18,528 bases of DNA, from the NCBI GenBank assembly GCA_900317015.1, contig ONFH01000152.1, forward strand, positions 1-18,528. The letters are read 5' to 3'. Position numbers and translations under genes: made by a program. How positions within the stretch are numbered: the stretch's first letter is position 1; the number at the start of each line of letters is the position of its first letter. Shown piece by piece: positions 1 through 9,504 of the stretch. Source of the DNA: an uncultured Erysipelotrichaceae bacterium. GTDB taxonomy: Bacteria > Bacillota_I > Bacilli_A > Erysipelotrichales > Coprobacillaceae. Under the pieces are notes generated by a model. That model was not told the DNA's origin. It worked only from the letters and a program-made list of their open reading frames with translations, and ran no database searches.

Positions 1-20
1 AGAAAGGCTGAAAGAGAGAA

Positions 21-50
21 CAATGTAAAAAGACATGCCGAAGCATGCCT
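21..50 (-). terminator. Rho-independent terminator after lgt
   Basis: Read on the minus strand, AGGCATGC, loop TTCG, then GCATGTCT form an 8-bp stem with one G-U pair. It is followed by TTTTTACATT. The loop is closed by a C-G pair, giving the unusually stable C(UUCG)G tetraloop. It starts 4 bp past the lgt stop codon and ends the long repair/hprK/lgt operon. Confidence 0.85.
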
Positions 51-54
51 TGTA

Positions 55-852
55 TTAATAAGTTTTATTGGTCCCCTTATAGAAGACGTAGATCTCACCC
101 ATGATGCCAATGATCAAGAAGACGATGGATGTTAACTGAGCCATACGGATCGGACCAAGCATTAAGGAATCTGTTCTTAGACCTTCCACAAAGAAACGCA
201 CGATGCCATAGCCAATAAAGTAGGCAAAGAACTGTGCTCCATTATGACGAGAGAAGCGTCTCACTAATAAAATAATAATTAGAAAGACACAGATATTCCC
301 TAATGATTCATAAAGGAATGTAGGATGATGATAAGCGCCATTGATATACATCTGATCAATAATGAACTGTGGAATATGTAAATTCTTTAAGAATGATAGA
401 GGAACTGCTGTCCCAAATGCTTCATGGTTAAAGAAGTTGCCCCAGCGTCCACAGGCCTGTGCAATCAGAACACCTGGCATGATCGCATCACCGGCAATCA
501 AGAATGGAATCTCCCTTTTCTTGAAGAAATACCAGCTGAAGATCAACCCGGCGACAATGCCGCCCTGAATGGCGAGTCCGCCATGCCATACGGCAATGGC
601 TTCAATTGGATTGGCTGCATAGAGCTCTTTCCACATAAAGATGACATACCATATACGAGCTCCGATGATGCCAATGACAAGCAGGCCAAAGAAATAATCA
701 GAAAGTATTCCTTTGTCATAGCCTAACTGTTTAAAGCGATACTGGCCAAGGGCGTAAGCAATCAGAGCACCAATAATAATCACGATCGCATAATAATGAA
801 TAGAGACCGGACCAATCGTGACAAACGTTTTAAAGTCTGGAAAAAATTGCAT
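55..852 (-). CDS. lgt: Prolipoprotein diacylglyceryl transferase
   Basis: Lgt moves a diacylglyceryl group from phosphatidylglycerol to the lipobox cysteine of prolipoproteins, the first step of lipoprotein maturation, in the cytoplasmic membrane. The 265-residue length is normal. The protein is polytopic, with hydrophobic segments near residues 19-36, 53-73, 95-110, 185-197, 207-222 and 240-258. The family signature GRWGNFFNHEAFG is at 135-147, HGG at 90-92, and the conserved VEGLRTDS stretch at 222-229. The ATG start has an AAGGAG site 5 nt upstream, lying inside the end of hprK. Only 2 bp separate the two genes, which matches the hprK-lgt pairing common in Bacillota. A terminator follows directly, so lgt is the last gene of the operon. 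Confidence 0.97.
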   Translation of the reverse strand: MQFFPDFKTFVTIGPVSIHYYAIVIIIGALIAYALGQYRFKQLGYDKGILSDYFFGLLVIGIIGARIWYVIFMWKELYAANPIEAIAVWHGGLAIQGGIVAGLIFSWYFFKKREIPFLIAGDAIMPGVLIAQACGRWGNFFNHEAFGTAVPLSFLKNLHIPQFIIDQMYINGAYHHPTFLYESLGNICVFLIIILLVRRFSRHNGAQFFAYFIGYGIVRFFVEGLRTDSLMLGPIRMAQLTSIVFLIIGIMGEIYVFYKGTNKTY

Positions 853-854
853 AA

Positions 855-1787
855 TTACTCCTTACTCTTAATGTTTTCAAGAATACGATTGACGAATTCC
901 TTACTAGAGTCAAAGCCGGAAGCCTTCAACTGCATATTCATGACAGCTGATTCAATGATGACAGACATTGAACGACCACCAGTGACAGGAACGACGATCT
1001 TAGGAATAGAGACATTTAAAATATCTTCTGTCACATCGTCTTCCTCTACGCCAATACGTGTATATTCACGTGATGGTAACCATCTTTCTAGCTGAATGAT
1101 CAAATCGACATTATTTTTTGCTAAAACACTGCCGGCACCAAACATCTTAGACACATCGATGACACCGATCCCACGAATTTCTAGTAAGTTGTTTAAGACC
1201 TTAGGAGCCTTACCAATAATACCCTGACCAATATGATAAAGTTCAACGGCATCATCGGCGATCAGCTGATGACCACGTTTGACAAGTTCAAGGGCGATTT
1301 CTGATTTACCGATTCCACTATCACCACGGATAATGACACCTTTCCCATAAATATTTAAGAAGACGCCGTGGATCAATGTTTCTGGAGCCAAAGCTTCATC
1401 AAGTCGTGACTGTAAGTTGATCGATACACGACCGGTTGCACTGTTTGTCTCAAAAACAGGGAAATTACGTTTAATGGCAATATTCTTTAAGATCTCAGCT
1501 GTTTTATAGCCTTTGGCAACGATAATACATGGTGTTTCATCATTGACTAACTTTGAGAAGCAGGCCAGCTGTGCCTCCTTCGTCATTTCTTCAATGAAGG
1601 CATTTTCCTTCTCACCTAACAATATAATTCTTCTAAAGTCACTGTGCTTAAAGAAGCCAGCTAACTCAAAACCAGGACGGTTAATGTCTGCGACATAGAC
1701 TTCACGCTCCATTGATGACTCATCACCAGACACTCTATGGAATTCATTAGGAGACAATAAGTCCTTTATTTTTACAGATTTTGCCAT
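855..1787 (-). CDS. hprK: HPr kinase/phosphorylase
   Basis: This bifunctional enzyme phosphorylates HPr on Ser-46 and removes that phosphate. P-Ser-HPr acts with CcpA in carbon catabolite repression and slows PTS sugar uptake. The 310-residue length is typical. The N-terminal domain spans about 1-128. The C-terminal catalytic domain has His140, Walker A GDSGIGKS at 155-162, the ADD motif at 177-179, and the family signature EIRGIGVIDV at 203-212. A conserved C-terminal stretch, VPVTGGRSM, begins at 267. The ATG start has AGGAGGAG just upstream. It sits 12 bp after uvrA and 2 bp before lgt. The uvrA-hprK-lgt order is widespread in Bacillota. A cre-like site upstream of gap in this window is a plausible downstream target of its signalling. 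Confidence 0.97.
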   Translation of the reverse strand: MAKSVKIKDLLSPNEFHRVSGDESSMEREVYVADINRPGFELAGFFKHSDFRRIILLGEKENAFIEEMTKEAQLACFSKLVNDETPCIIVAKGYKTAEILKNIAIKRNFPVFETNSATGRVSINLQSRLDEALAPETLIHGVFLNIYGKGVIIRGDSGIGKSEIALELVKRGHQLIADDAVELYHIGQGIIGKAPKVLNNLLEIRGIGVIDVSKMFGAGSVLAKNNVDLIIQLERWLPSREYTRIGVEEDDVTEDILNVSIPKIVVPVTGGRSMSVIIESAVMNMQLKASGFDSSKEFVNRILENIKSKE

Positions 1788-1799
1788 AAGCTCCTCCTA

Positions 1800-4619
1800 T
1801 TATAATAAATCCTTGAGGAATTGACCTGTACGAGAATCTTCGCATTTTGCGACTTTTTCAGGTGTTCCTTGTACTACAATTGTACCACCGGCATCGCCGC
1901 CTTCCAACCCTAAATCGATGATCCAATCCGCAACCTTGATCACATCTAAGTTGTGTTCGATCACGAGCACGGTATCTCCATTATCAACGATCTTATTTAA
2001 AACATTGATCAGACGATTAACATCATCACTATGAAGACCGGTCGTTGGTTCATCTAAGACGTATAGAGTCTTGCCAGTTGCACGCTTCTGTAATTCAGAA
2101 GCCAGCTTGACACGCTGAGCTTCCCCACCAGATAAAGTCGTCGCTGACTGTCCCAGTTTGACGTAACCTAGCCCTACATCATACAAAGCTTTCAGCTTGT
2201 TGTAGATACGAGGTAAGTTTTCAAAGAAAGATAATGATTCTTCGACAGTCATCTCTAGCACATCATAAATATTCTTTCCTTTATAAGTGACCTGTAAGGT
2301 TTCTTCGTTATAACGTTTCCCGCCACATTCTTCACATGGTACATAAACGTCAGGTAAGAAATGCATGGAGATCTTCTTGACCCCATCACCCTGGCAGGCT
2401 TCACAACGTCCACCTTTCACGTTGAATGAGAAACGTCCTTTATCATAGCCTCTCATCTTCGCTTCTGGTGTTTTCGCAAAGAGATCACGAATATCATCAA
2501 AGACTCCCGTGTAAGTGACTGGGTTTGATCGTGGGGTACGACCAATTGGTTCCTGAGAGACTTCAATGATCTTATCAATATTCTCATAGCCACGGATCTC
2601 ACGATGCGCCCCAGGCTGTTCTTTTGATTTATAGATCTTCTGCTTTAAAGCTTTGACTAAAATATCATTCACTAATGTCGATTTCCCTGAACCAGACACA
2701 CCAGTAACGGCAATAAACTTGCCTAATGGGAACTTAACATTAATATTTTTTAAGTTATGTTCCTTAGCCCCTCTCACTTCGACATAAAGGCCGTTGCCTT
2801 TACGTCGTTTCTTAGGCACCGGAATCTTCTTGCGTCCAGAAAGATAAGCCCCCGTAATTGAGTTCTCATTATTCTTGACTTCTTCTGGTGTTCCAGCTGC
2901 TACGATCGTACCGCCATGCACACCTGCGCCTGGACCAACATCGACAATATAATCAGATTCCATCATTGTCTCTTCATCATGTTCAACGACAATGACAGAG
3001 TTTCCTAGATCACGCATATCCTTTAAAGTCTGGATCAGTTTTTCATTATCACGCTGATGAAGACCGATGGAAGGTTCATCTAAGACATATAAGACACCCG
3101 TTAAACGTGAGCCGATTTGAGTGGCTAAACGAATACGCTGAGCTTCCCCACCAGATAAGCCAGCTGCTCTTCTTGAAAGGGTTAAATATCCTAAGCCAAC
3201 ATTATGCAAGAATGTTAAACGATCACTGATCTCCTTGATGATCAAACGAGCGATCTTCATTTCATAATCAGAGAGTTTCAGATTATGGATCCATTCTAAA
3301 GCCTGATCAATGCTCATATCCGTAAAATCACTGATAGAGAGACCATTGACTTTTACTGAAAGGACCATTTCATTCAGTCGCTTACCATGACATGTTGGAC
3401 ATTCCTTTTCACGCATGAAGCTGGCATACCATTCTTTTGACCAAGCGCTTGTCGTTTCGACATAACGACGAGCGATCAAAGTCTTGACCCCTTCAATATA
3501 GGCTGTCGTCTTAGACACATTGCCAGAAGAGGATGTGATCGTATATGTAATTGGTTTATCGGAACCAATAAAGATGATCCTCTTTTCCTCTTTGGTGAAG
3601 TCCTTTAATGGCTTATCCAAATCAATATTGTATGTGTTACATAAAACTAAGAATCGCTGCCATTCAATACGGTCTGTTCCCACGGCCGTCTTAAAATAAC
3701 GGAGGCCACCTTCATTGATCGACTTATTCCAGTCCGGAACTAAAAGGTCATCATCGACAACGCTCTTCGTCCCGATCCCTTTACAGTCTGGGCAGGCGCC
3801 TAAAGGGTTATTGAAGGAAAAGAGTCTTGGCTCTAACTTTGGTACAGAGAAACCACAGATCGGACAAGCCTGGTTTGCAGAGAACATCTTCTCTTCCCCT
3901 TTGGTCAGGTTTTCGACTAAAGCTTCCCCATCCGTTAACTTTAAAGCTGTCTCTAGGGAATCTGCTAATCTAGAACGATAGCCTTCCTTCTTAACGATAC
4001 GGTCGACGACAACGTCGATCGTATGTTTCTTCTTTTTATCTAAGACGATATCATCGTCTAACAGACGCATTTCACCATCGACCTTGACACGGACATAACC
4101 ATCTTTACGTAACTGGTCAAAGGTATCTTTAAATGTCCCCTTCTTGTTCATGGCGATACGTGCTAAGACCTGTAATTTGTCACGATCATCATACTGATCG
4201 ACAATATCGCACATCTGTTTTGTCGTCTGTGCTTCGATCTTAATATGATGATTTGGACAATAGGCATGACCGACACGGGCATAAAGTAAACGTAGATAGT
4301 CAAAGATCTCCGTTACCGTTCCAACTGTCGAACGAGGGTTGTTCGATGTCGTTTTCTGGTCGATCGCAATCGCTGGAGAAAGGCCTTCAATACTATCGAC
4401 ATCCGGCTTCTCCATACCGCCTAAAAACTGTCGTGCATAAGGCGATAAAGATTCCACATAACGTCTCTGCCCTTCAGCATAGATCGTATCAAAAGCTAAA
4501 GACGTCTTGCCACTTCCTGATAAACCAGTAAAGATGACAAGCTTATTTTTAGGAATCTCTAAATCTATATTCTTAAGATTATTTTCTCTAGCCCCTTTAA
4601 TAATAATCTTATCGTTCAC
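1800..4619 (-). CDS. uvrA: Excinuclease ABC subunit A
   Basis: UvrA is the damage-sensing ATPase of nucleotide excision repair. As a dimer it loads UvrB onto damaged DNA. Its 939 residues carry two ABC modules: Walker A GLSGSGKT at 32-39 and GVSGSGKS at 640-647, with signatures LSGGEAQR at 488-495 and 829-836. Zinc-binding cysteine pairs are seen at 252/255 with 276/279, and at 739/742 with 762/765. The start codon is GTG, placed by a strong AAGGAGGG site 6 nt upstream. This start overlaps the end of cca by 11 bp, so translation is probably coupled. uvrA is separated from its partner uvrB only by cca, which departs from the usual direct uvrB-uvrA pairing. No truncation or frameshift is apparent. 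Confidence 0.98.
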   Translation of the reverse strand: MNDKIIIKGARENNLKNIDLEIPKNKLVIFTGLSGSGKTSLAFDTIYAEGQRRYVESLSPYARQFLGGMEKPDVDSIEGLSPAIAIDQKTTSNNPRSTVGTVTEIFDYLRLLYARVGHAYCPNHHIKIEAQTTKQMCDIVDQYDDRDKLQVLARIAMNKKGTFKDTFDQLRKDGYVRVKVDGEMRLLDDDIVLDKKKKHTIDVVVDRIVKKEGYRSRLADSLETALKLTDGEALVENLTKGEEKMFSANQACPICGFSVPKLEPRLFSFNNPLGACPDCKGIGTKSVVDDDLLVPDWNKSINEGGLRYFKTAVGTDRIEWQRFLVLCNTYNIDLDKPLKDFTKEEKRIIFIGSDKPITYTITSSSGNVSKTTAYIEGVKTLIARRYVETTSAWSKEWYASFMREKECPTCHGKRLNEMVLSVKVNGLSISDFTDMSIDQALEWIHNLKLSDYEMKIARLIIKEISDRLTFLHNVGLGYLTLSRRAAGLSGGEAQRIRLATQIGSRLTGVLYVLDEPSIGLHQRDNEKLIQTLKDMRDLGNSVIVVEHDEETMMESDYIVDVGPGAGVHGGTIVAAGTPEEVKNNENSITGAYLSGRKKIPVPKKRRKGNGLYVEVRGAKEHNLKNINVKFPLGKFIAVTGVSGSGKSTLVNDILVKALKQKIYKSKEQPGAHREIRGYENIDKIIEVSQEPIGRTPRSNPVTYTGVFDDIRDLFAKTPEAKMRGYDKGRFSFNVKGGRCEACQGDGVKKISMHFLPDVYVPCEECGGKRYNEETLQVTYKGKNIYDVLEMTVEESLSFFENLPRIYNKLKALYDVGLGYVKLGQSATTLSGGEAQRVKLASELQKRATGKTLYVLDEPTTGLHSDDVNRLINVLNKIVDNGDTVLVIEHNLDVIKVADWIIDLGLEGGDAGGTIVVQGTPEKVAKCEDSRTGQFLKDLL

Positions 4620-5952
4620 GTTTGACCCTCCTTATAATTTGTTCTTTATTTAGACCTTCTAACTGCCACTCATAAGCTTGATCTAAAAGCTCTTTATAGC
4701 GTTTATGGTCTGTAATCTGTGCTTCTATGAGATCTTTTCCAGTGACTAATGGTGCTGGCGCATGATCACCATAAGTCTCGATCATCGCATTGATCCATTC
4801 ATTAAAAGCTTCGATCTGACGACTGGCAATATAGCCTCGTCCCATCTTATCACAGCGAGAGATCCAGATCAGATCATTTAATGGCACAATACCATCGATT
4901 TCCTTTAACAATCTCAAATATTTGATGGGACGACTGCCCTTTGCTAAAACCATCAAGGTCATATGCTGCTTGATCATCATCGAGACATATCTACGCATCT
5001 TTTTATCCTGGATAGACTCCACGTCTTTAAAGACTTCTACACCCGCTAAATGATGATTGTAAGCATGACCTTCTGGTGTCGTCACCTTTGGTTTGCCAAT
5101 ATCATGAAGCAGAGCGCTCCACATAAAGGCTAATGGCCATGAGGTCTCCTCCTTAATATTGGCACATAAGTCGACGACTAAAAGCGTATGATTCCAGACT
5201 GATCCCTCTGGATGAAAGTCGGCACGCTGGATCGTATGAACAAGATCTTCTAAATATTTTGGCAGGCCATGGACATTCTTTATAAAGTTCAAACCTAATG
5301 ATGGCTGCGTGCCCATTAAAATACGACTGTATTCATCATATATGCGTTCAATACTTAAGCTTTCTAGACTATGGGCTTCACACATCTGACGACACTGTTT
5401 TTCTAAACTGCTCGCTGGTCTTAACATATAACGAGAGATAAAGGTCGCAGCTCTTAAAATACGGAGTGGATCTTCGCCAAAATGTTTTGGATTCACTTCT
5501 CTTAAGATGCCATTCTTCAAATCTGTCAGACCACCATAAAAATCATGGACTTCGCCCGTTTCATAATCACACATCATTGCATTGATCGTAAAATCTCTTC
5601 TGGCGCAGGCTAATTTCAAATCAAGATCAGGGCGTACGTGCACCACAAAATCCTGATGACGTTCCCCGATCTTCGTTTCTGTTCTTGGCAGGGCAAATTC
5701 ATAATCTTTGAGCTCATCTAAATGCACGACCGCAAAAGAAGCCCCAAAGGTATGCACATGACCATGCTTTGATAAAATTTCTATTAATTCTTCATATTGT
5801 AAATGATGAACTTCGACATCAATATCTTTATAATCCCTATTCAATAAACGATCTCGTACGCAGCCACCCACGAAATAGACTTTCCCGCCATGGGCCACGA
5901 GGTCATCAAGGACCCCTTTGGCCAAAGCAGTGATCTTAATATCAAGATGCAT
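4609..5952 (-). CDS. cca: CCA tRNA nucleotidyltransferase with HD domain
   Basis: Cca adds or repairs the 3'-terminal CCA of tRNAs without a nucleic-acid template. Numbered from the chosen start (447 aa), class II motifs are visible: GGCVRD at 29-34, the metal-binding pair D43/D45 in DIDVE, RRDFT at 118-122, and the base-selecting EDPLR at 160-164. An HD domain follows, with H255 and LLHDIGKP around 281-288. This gives an E. coli-like head-plus-HD layout, longer than the roughly 400-aa Bacillus enzyme. The open frame begins 21 nt earlier at 5973, but the second ATG at 5952 has a good GAGGAGA site 8-9 nt upstream and is preferred. It overlaps the uvrB end by 11 bp and uvrA by 11 bp. A poly(A) polymerase role is less likely given the full motif set. 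Whether the HD domain is a phosphatase is not shown. Confidence 0.92.
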   Translation of the reverse strand: MHLDIKITALAKGVLDDLVAHGGKVYFVGGCVRDRLLNRDYKDIDVEVHHLQYEELIEILSKHGHVHTFGASFAVVHLDELKDYEFALPRTETKIGERHQDFVVHVRPDLDLKLACARRDFTINAMMCDYETGEVHDFYGGLTDLKNGILREVNPKHFGEDPLRILRAATFISRYMLRPASSLEKQCRQMCEAHSLESLSIERIYDEYSRILMGTQPSLGLNFIKNVHGLPKYLEDLVHTIQRADFHPEGSVWNHTLLVVDLCANIKEETSWPLAFMWSALLHDIGKPKVTTPEGHAYNHHLAGVEVFKDVESIQDKKMRRYVSMMIKQHMTLMVLAKGSRPIKYLRLLKEIDGIVPLNDLIWISRCDKMGRGYIASRQIEAFNEWINAMIETYGDHAPAPLVTGKDLIEAQITDHKRYKELLDQAYEWQLEGLNKEQIIRRVKRER

Positions 5953-7915
5953 TACGGATCTCCTCAATGGCATCTCTTAATTCCATGGCACGTTCAAAGT
6001 CAAGGACTTTAGCCGCATCACGCATCTGCTTTTCAAGTTCGGCAATCGTTTCCTTCTTCGCTTTCTTAGATGCTTTCTTGCCTTTCTTAACGATGCTGGC
6101 AGCCGTGTCAAAGGTTTCAGCACCATGAATGGCTTCACGAATTTCCTTCTTAATCGTTTTAGGGGTAATATGATGTTCTTCATTATATTTCATCTGGATC
6201 TCACGACGACGTTTTGTTTCTTCAATGGCAGCCTTCATCGAATCAGTCATTTCATCGGCATACATGATGACTTTCCCGTTCGCATTACGAGCGGCACGAC
6301 CGATCGTCTGGATCAGTGAACGTTCACTACGTAAGAACCCTTCCTTATCAGCATCCAGGATGCAGACTAAAGAAACTTCTGGTAAGTCCAGACCTTCTCT
6401 TAATAAGTTGATTCCGATCAGGACATCATACTTACCAAGTCGTAAGTCACGTAAGATTTCCGTTCTCTCTAACGTCTTCGTATCACTATGTAAATAAGCA
6501 ACCTTGAGACCAAATTCTTTTAAGTAATCAGTTAAGTCTTCCGCCATACGCTTTGTCAGTGTTGTAATCAAGACACGTTCATTCTTTTCGATACGATCCT
6601 GGATCTCACTGATAATATCATCAATCTGATCTTCAATTGGACGCACTTCAATAATTGGATCAAGCAGTCCTGTTGGACGAATGATCTGTTCGACAACTTC
6701 GCCATGCGTACTTTCTAGTTCATAATCACCTGGTGTGGCCGAAACAAAGATGGCCTGGTTGATGAGCTTTTCAAACTCTTCAAAACGTAAAGGTCTATTA
6801 TCTAAGGCACTTGGTAAACGGAAACCATATTCAACTAATGTTTCCTTACGGCTGCGGTCCCCATTATACATTCCTCGAATTTGTGGCAACATGACATGGG
6901 ATTCATCGACGATCAATAAAAAGTCCTTAGGGAAATAGTCGATCAGACAGTAAGGACGTTCTCCTGGCTTACGGCCATCAATATGACGGGCATAGTTTTC
7001 AATCCCTGGACAGATGCCGACTTCCCTTAACATTTCAACATCATGACGCGTACGGTTATCTAATCGTTCATATTCCAAAGGTTTATTTTCTTCTTCATAA
7101 TATTTCAGACGATCTTTTAATTCTGCTTCGATCGTATCACAGGCATGACTCATATGTTCCGCTGTCGTGACATAGTTGTCAGCGGGATAGATCGTATAGG
7201 TATTATAAGCAGCTAAGACCTTACCGGTTAATGGATCTACTTCGGTGATCCGATCTAATTCATCGCCAAAAAGTTCTAAGCGGACATAGAAAGAATCAGT
7301 ATGGCCAGGAACGATCTCAATGACATCGCCACGGACTCTAAATGTTCCTTTGACTTGATCAATATCATTACGAGAATACTGACGATCAACTAAATACGTT
7401 AATAATTCACGACGGTCAATCTCCTGTCCCACTCTTAAGGGGAAGATCATTTCCTTATATGTCTCTGGATTTCCTAAACCATAAATAGACGCGACAGAGG
7501 AAACAACGATGACATCATCATGATCGATCAGCGAGTTCATCGCACTTGCACGCATCATTTCAATTTCATAGTTCGTCGTGGCTTCCTTATCAATATAGGT
7601 ATCACTCGATGGAATATACGCTTCTGGCTGATAAAAGTCGAAGTTTGAAATAAAGTATTCCACACGGTTATGAGGGAAAAACTCTTTTAATTCAGAATAA
7701 AGCTGACCAGCTAAGGTCTTATTATGGGAAAGGACCAAAGTTGGCTTACCAACTTGAGCGATCACGTTGGCAAAGGTAAAAGTCTTACCGGTACCTGTAC
7801 CCCCTAGTAAGACCTGTGTTTTCTTGCCGGCGTGGATGCCATCCACCAATTCTTTAATGGCTTCTGGCTGATCCCCCATCGGCTTAAATTTTGAAACTAA
7901 TTCAAATTGACTCAT
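5942..7915 (-). CDS. uvrB: Excinuclease ABC subunit B
   Basis: UvrB is the central helicase-like subunit of nucleotide excision repair. It verifies the lesion and recruits UvrC. The 657-residue length matches the family. Walker A GGTGTGKT lies at 38-45. The damage-probing beta-hairpin region includes YQPEAY at 95-100. The Walker B segment reads VDESH, and the C-terminal UVR domain (about 620-655) ends the protein. The ATG is preceded by AAAGGAGGA, which overlaps the stop codon of the upstream protease gene at about 11 nt spacing. It lies 17 bp after that gene and overlaps cca by 11 bp. uvrC is not in the window. Confidence 0.98.
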   Translation of the reverse strand: MSQFELVSKFKPMGDQPEAIKELVDGIHAGKKTQVLLGGTGTGKTFTFANVIAQVGKPTLVLSHNKTLAGQLYSELKEFFPHNRVEYFISNFDFYQPEAYIPSSDTYIDKEATTNYEIEMMRASAMNSLIDHDDVIVVSSVASIYGLGNPETYKEMIFPLRVGQEIDRRELLTYLVDRQYSRNDIDQVKGTFRVRGDVIEIVPGHTDSFYVRLELFGDELDRITEVDPLTGKVLAAYNTYTIYPADNYVTTAEHMSHACDTIEAELKDRLKYYEEENKPLEYERLDNRTRHDVEMLREVGICPGIENYARHIDGRKPGERPYCLIDYFPKDFLLIVDESHVMLPQIRGMYNGDRSRKETLVEYGFRLPSALDNRPLRFEEFEKLINQAIFVSATPGDYELESTHGEVVEQIIRPTGLLDPIIEVRPIEDQIDDIISEIQDRIEKNERVLITTLTKRMAEDLTDYLKEFGLKVAYLHSDTKTLERTEILRDLRLGKYDVLIGINLLREGLDLPEVSLVCILDADKEGFLRSERSLIQTIGRAARNANGKVIMYADEMTDSMKAAIEETKRRREIQMKYNEEHHITPKTIKKEIREAIHGAETFDTAASIVKKGKKASKKAKKETIAELEKQMRDAAKVLDFERAMELRDAIEEIRNAS

Positions 7916-7932
7916 AGATCTAGCGTCCTCCT

Positions 7933-9360
7933 TTACATGAAAGACTGCGCTTTCTTGAATTCTGGATCATAAGAATGCGATGCTTTCGCATTCATGAACT
8001 GATAAATTAAATAATAATAATCTTGTGTACCATAAGTCCCTGTCACTTTCAGATGAGATTTCTTCTGAAAAGCTTTCAAGGCCTTAGATGTTTGATTCGA
8101 AAAGTACCCATCCGTGCGATCGACGTGATAGCCTAAAGCTTTTAACATGTCTTCCATCGCACTGATCTTTGTATTCATCGCTCCGACCTTATAGGTCTTG
8201 CTTACCTGTTTAATATCTAAGGTATCCATATCCACACTGTTCACCTTAACATCTGGTGTCAGTCCTTTATGGTTGATGCTCTTGCCCTTTGCCGTATACC
8301 AAGTGGCACATGTATATTTTAAGACCCCACCATTAGAAAGAGGAACTTCGGCCTGCATCGTGCCTTTCCCATAAGTTTGCGAGCCGATGATGGAGAAACC
8401 ATTGAGCTCTTGTAAGGAACCAGCTAAGATCTCCGCTGCACTGGCCGTCTGGCCATTGACTATAATAGCTTTCTTCTTAAACGTATAGTAGTGACGGTCA
8501 CTATCTTTCACGTGATCGACTTTTCCCTTTCGATCCTTCGTACTATACAATACAGTGCCTGAGGGATTAAAGAGTGATAATGTATCCTCTGCCGCATTGA
8601 CATAACCACCGCCATTATTTCTAACATCAATGATCAAGTCTTCGACATTCTGATCTTCAAAAGCGGACAATGCTGTTTCACAAGTTGAACCCGTTTCGTC
8701 ATCAAAAGTGGTAATCTGTAAGTAGCCTACTTTTTTCTTACCGCTCTTGAGCACCTTTGAGAAGACACCAGAAGACGCTTGCGTTCGTTTGATATGGACA
8801 TTTTTCTTCTTGCCTAAGTGACGATAAGAGAAGTTCACCGAAGAATCTTCTTCGCCGCGAATCATATCCTGCATTTCATCAGAAGACTTTCCTTTCAGGC
8901 TGACCCCATCTACATCGGTGATGATATCCCCTGGGCGTAATCCTGCTTTATAAGCATTCCCAGCACTAAAGGCATCAGTGATCATGGCCCCTTCATTGAC
9001 GACAAGATAAGCAACGCCAATGCCGACATAGTTGCCGGAGATACTTGAAGTGAAAGCTTCCGCTTCCTTTTTTGTCATATAAGAAGTATGAGGATCCAAA
9101 AGACCTGATGTCAGTCCTTTGATCATACGATCACCGATCGAGCTCTTTGACCCAGTGGTATCGACAAACTTATCTTTAAGAATACTATACACCTGTCTTA
9201 ATGTTTTATTATCGACCGTTTCCTTCAGCTTGACCGTTGTCGTCACATGTGGCTGATAAAAGACTACATAGCCTCCGCCAAAGCCTAAAGCAAGGCAGAC
9301 AATGCCAACAATGATCGTGGTCATATGCTTTTTTAAGTGCTCTATGATTTTCCTCTCCAT
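7933..9360 (-). CDS. ctpA: S41-family C-terminal processing peptidase, membrane-anchored, with PDZ and peptidoglycan-binding domains
   Basis: This is a carboxyl-terminal processing protease acting outside the membrane. From the ATG (475 aa), a single membrane anchor lies at about 13-35. A PDZ domain lies near 105-190 and includes RPGDII. The S41 core carries the Ser/Lys dyad: Ser307 in GQTASAAE and Lys332 in TYGKGT. A C-terminal peptidoglycan-binding-like domain lies around 400-455 with LGYHVDRTDGYFS, as in Bacillus CtpA/CtpB. The frame opens at a GTG (9369), but AGGTGA followed by 6 nt puts the real start at ATG 9360; the GTG is the ribosome site itself. It is the first gene of the uvrB-cca-uvrA-hprK-lgt string. 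Its substrate is unknown. The wall-binding tail suggests work at the cell wall, and the neighbouring divergent gene encodes a wall hydrolase-like protein. Confidence 0.93.
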   Translation of the reverse strand: MERKIIEHLKKHMTTIIVGIVCLALGFGGGYVVFYQPHVTTTVKLKETVDNKTLRQVYSILKDKFVDTTGSKSSIGDRMIKGLTSGLLDPHTSYMTKKEAEAFTSSISGNYVGIGVAYLVVNEGAMITDAFSAGNAYKAGLRPGDIITDVDGVSLKGKSSDEMQDMIRGEEDSSVNFSYRHLGKKKNVHIKRTQASSGVFSKVLKSGKKKVGYLQITTFDDETGSTCETALSAFEDQNVEDLIIDVRNNGGGYVNAAEDTLSLFNPSGTVLYSTKDRKGKVDHVKDSDRHYYTFKKKAIIVNGQTASAAEILAGSLQELNGFSIIGSQTYGKGTMQAEVPLSNGGVLKYTCATWYTAKGKSINHKGLTPDVKVNSVDMDTLDIKQVSKTYKVGAMNTKISAMEDMLKALGYHVDRTDGYFSNQTSKALKAFQKKSHLKVTGTYGTQDYYYLIYQFMNAKASHSYDPEFKKAQSFM

Positions 9361-9383
9361 GCTTATCACCTAAACGACATTTT

Positions 9384-9411
9384 ATCATAAATGCCTCATC
9401 TTTCATATAAA
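9384..9411 (-). promoter_or_regulatory. Probable promoter for the ctpA-uvrB-cca-uvrA-hprK-lgt operon
   Basis: On the minus strand, TTTATA (9411-9406), a 16-bp spacer and TATGAT (9389-9384) fit a sigma-A promoter with four of six and five of six consensus matches. Transcription would begin near 9377, leaving a short leader before ATG 9360. The -35 element is weak, so this is a candidate only. Confidence 0.4.
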
Positions 9412-9504
9412 CATACATCATTTTCGTTAAGCCTTTTCATGCTTTTTTCTATTCTTGGTTATTTTATATTGACTCTAATTTTTCCCTATTAAAGATATTC
9501 AAAT

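Noticed and set aside
424..726. Plus-strand frames inside lgt, uvrA, uvrB and gap
   Set aside because: They lie antisense to clearly real genes, lack ribosome sites and show no domain features.
5953..5973. Longer start for cca adding seven residues
   Set aside because: The ATG at 5952 has GAGGAGA at correct spacing, while the earlier ATG lacks a ribosome site and deepens the overlap with uvrB.
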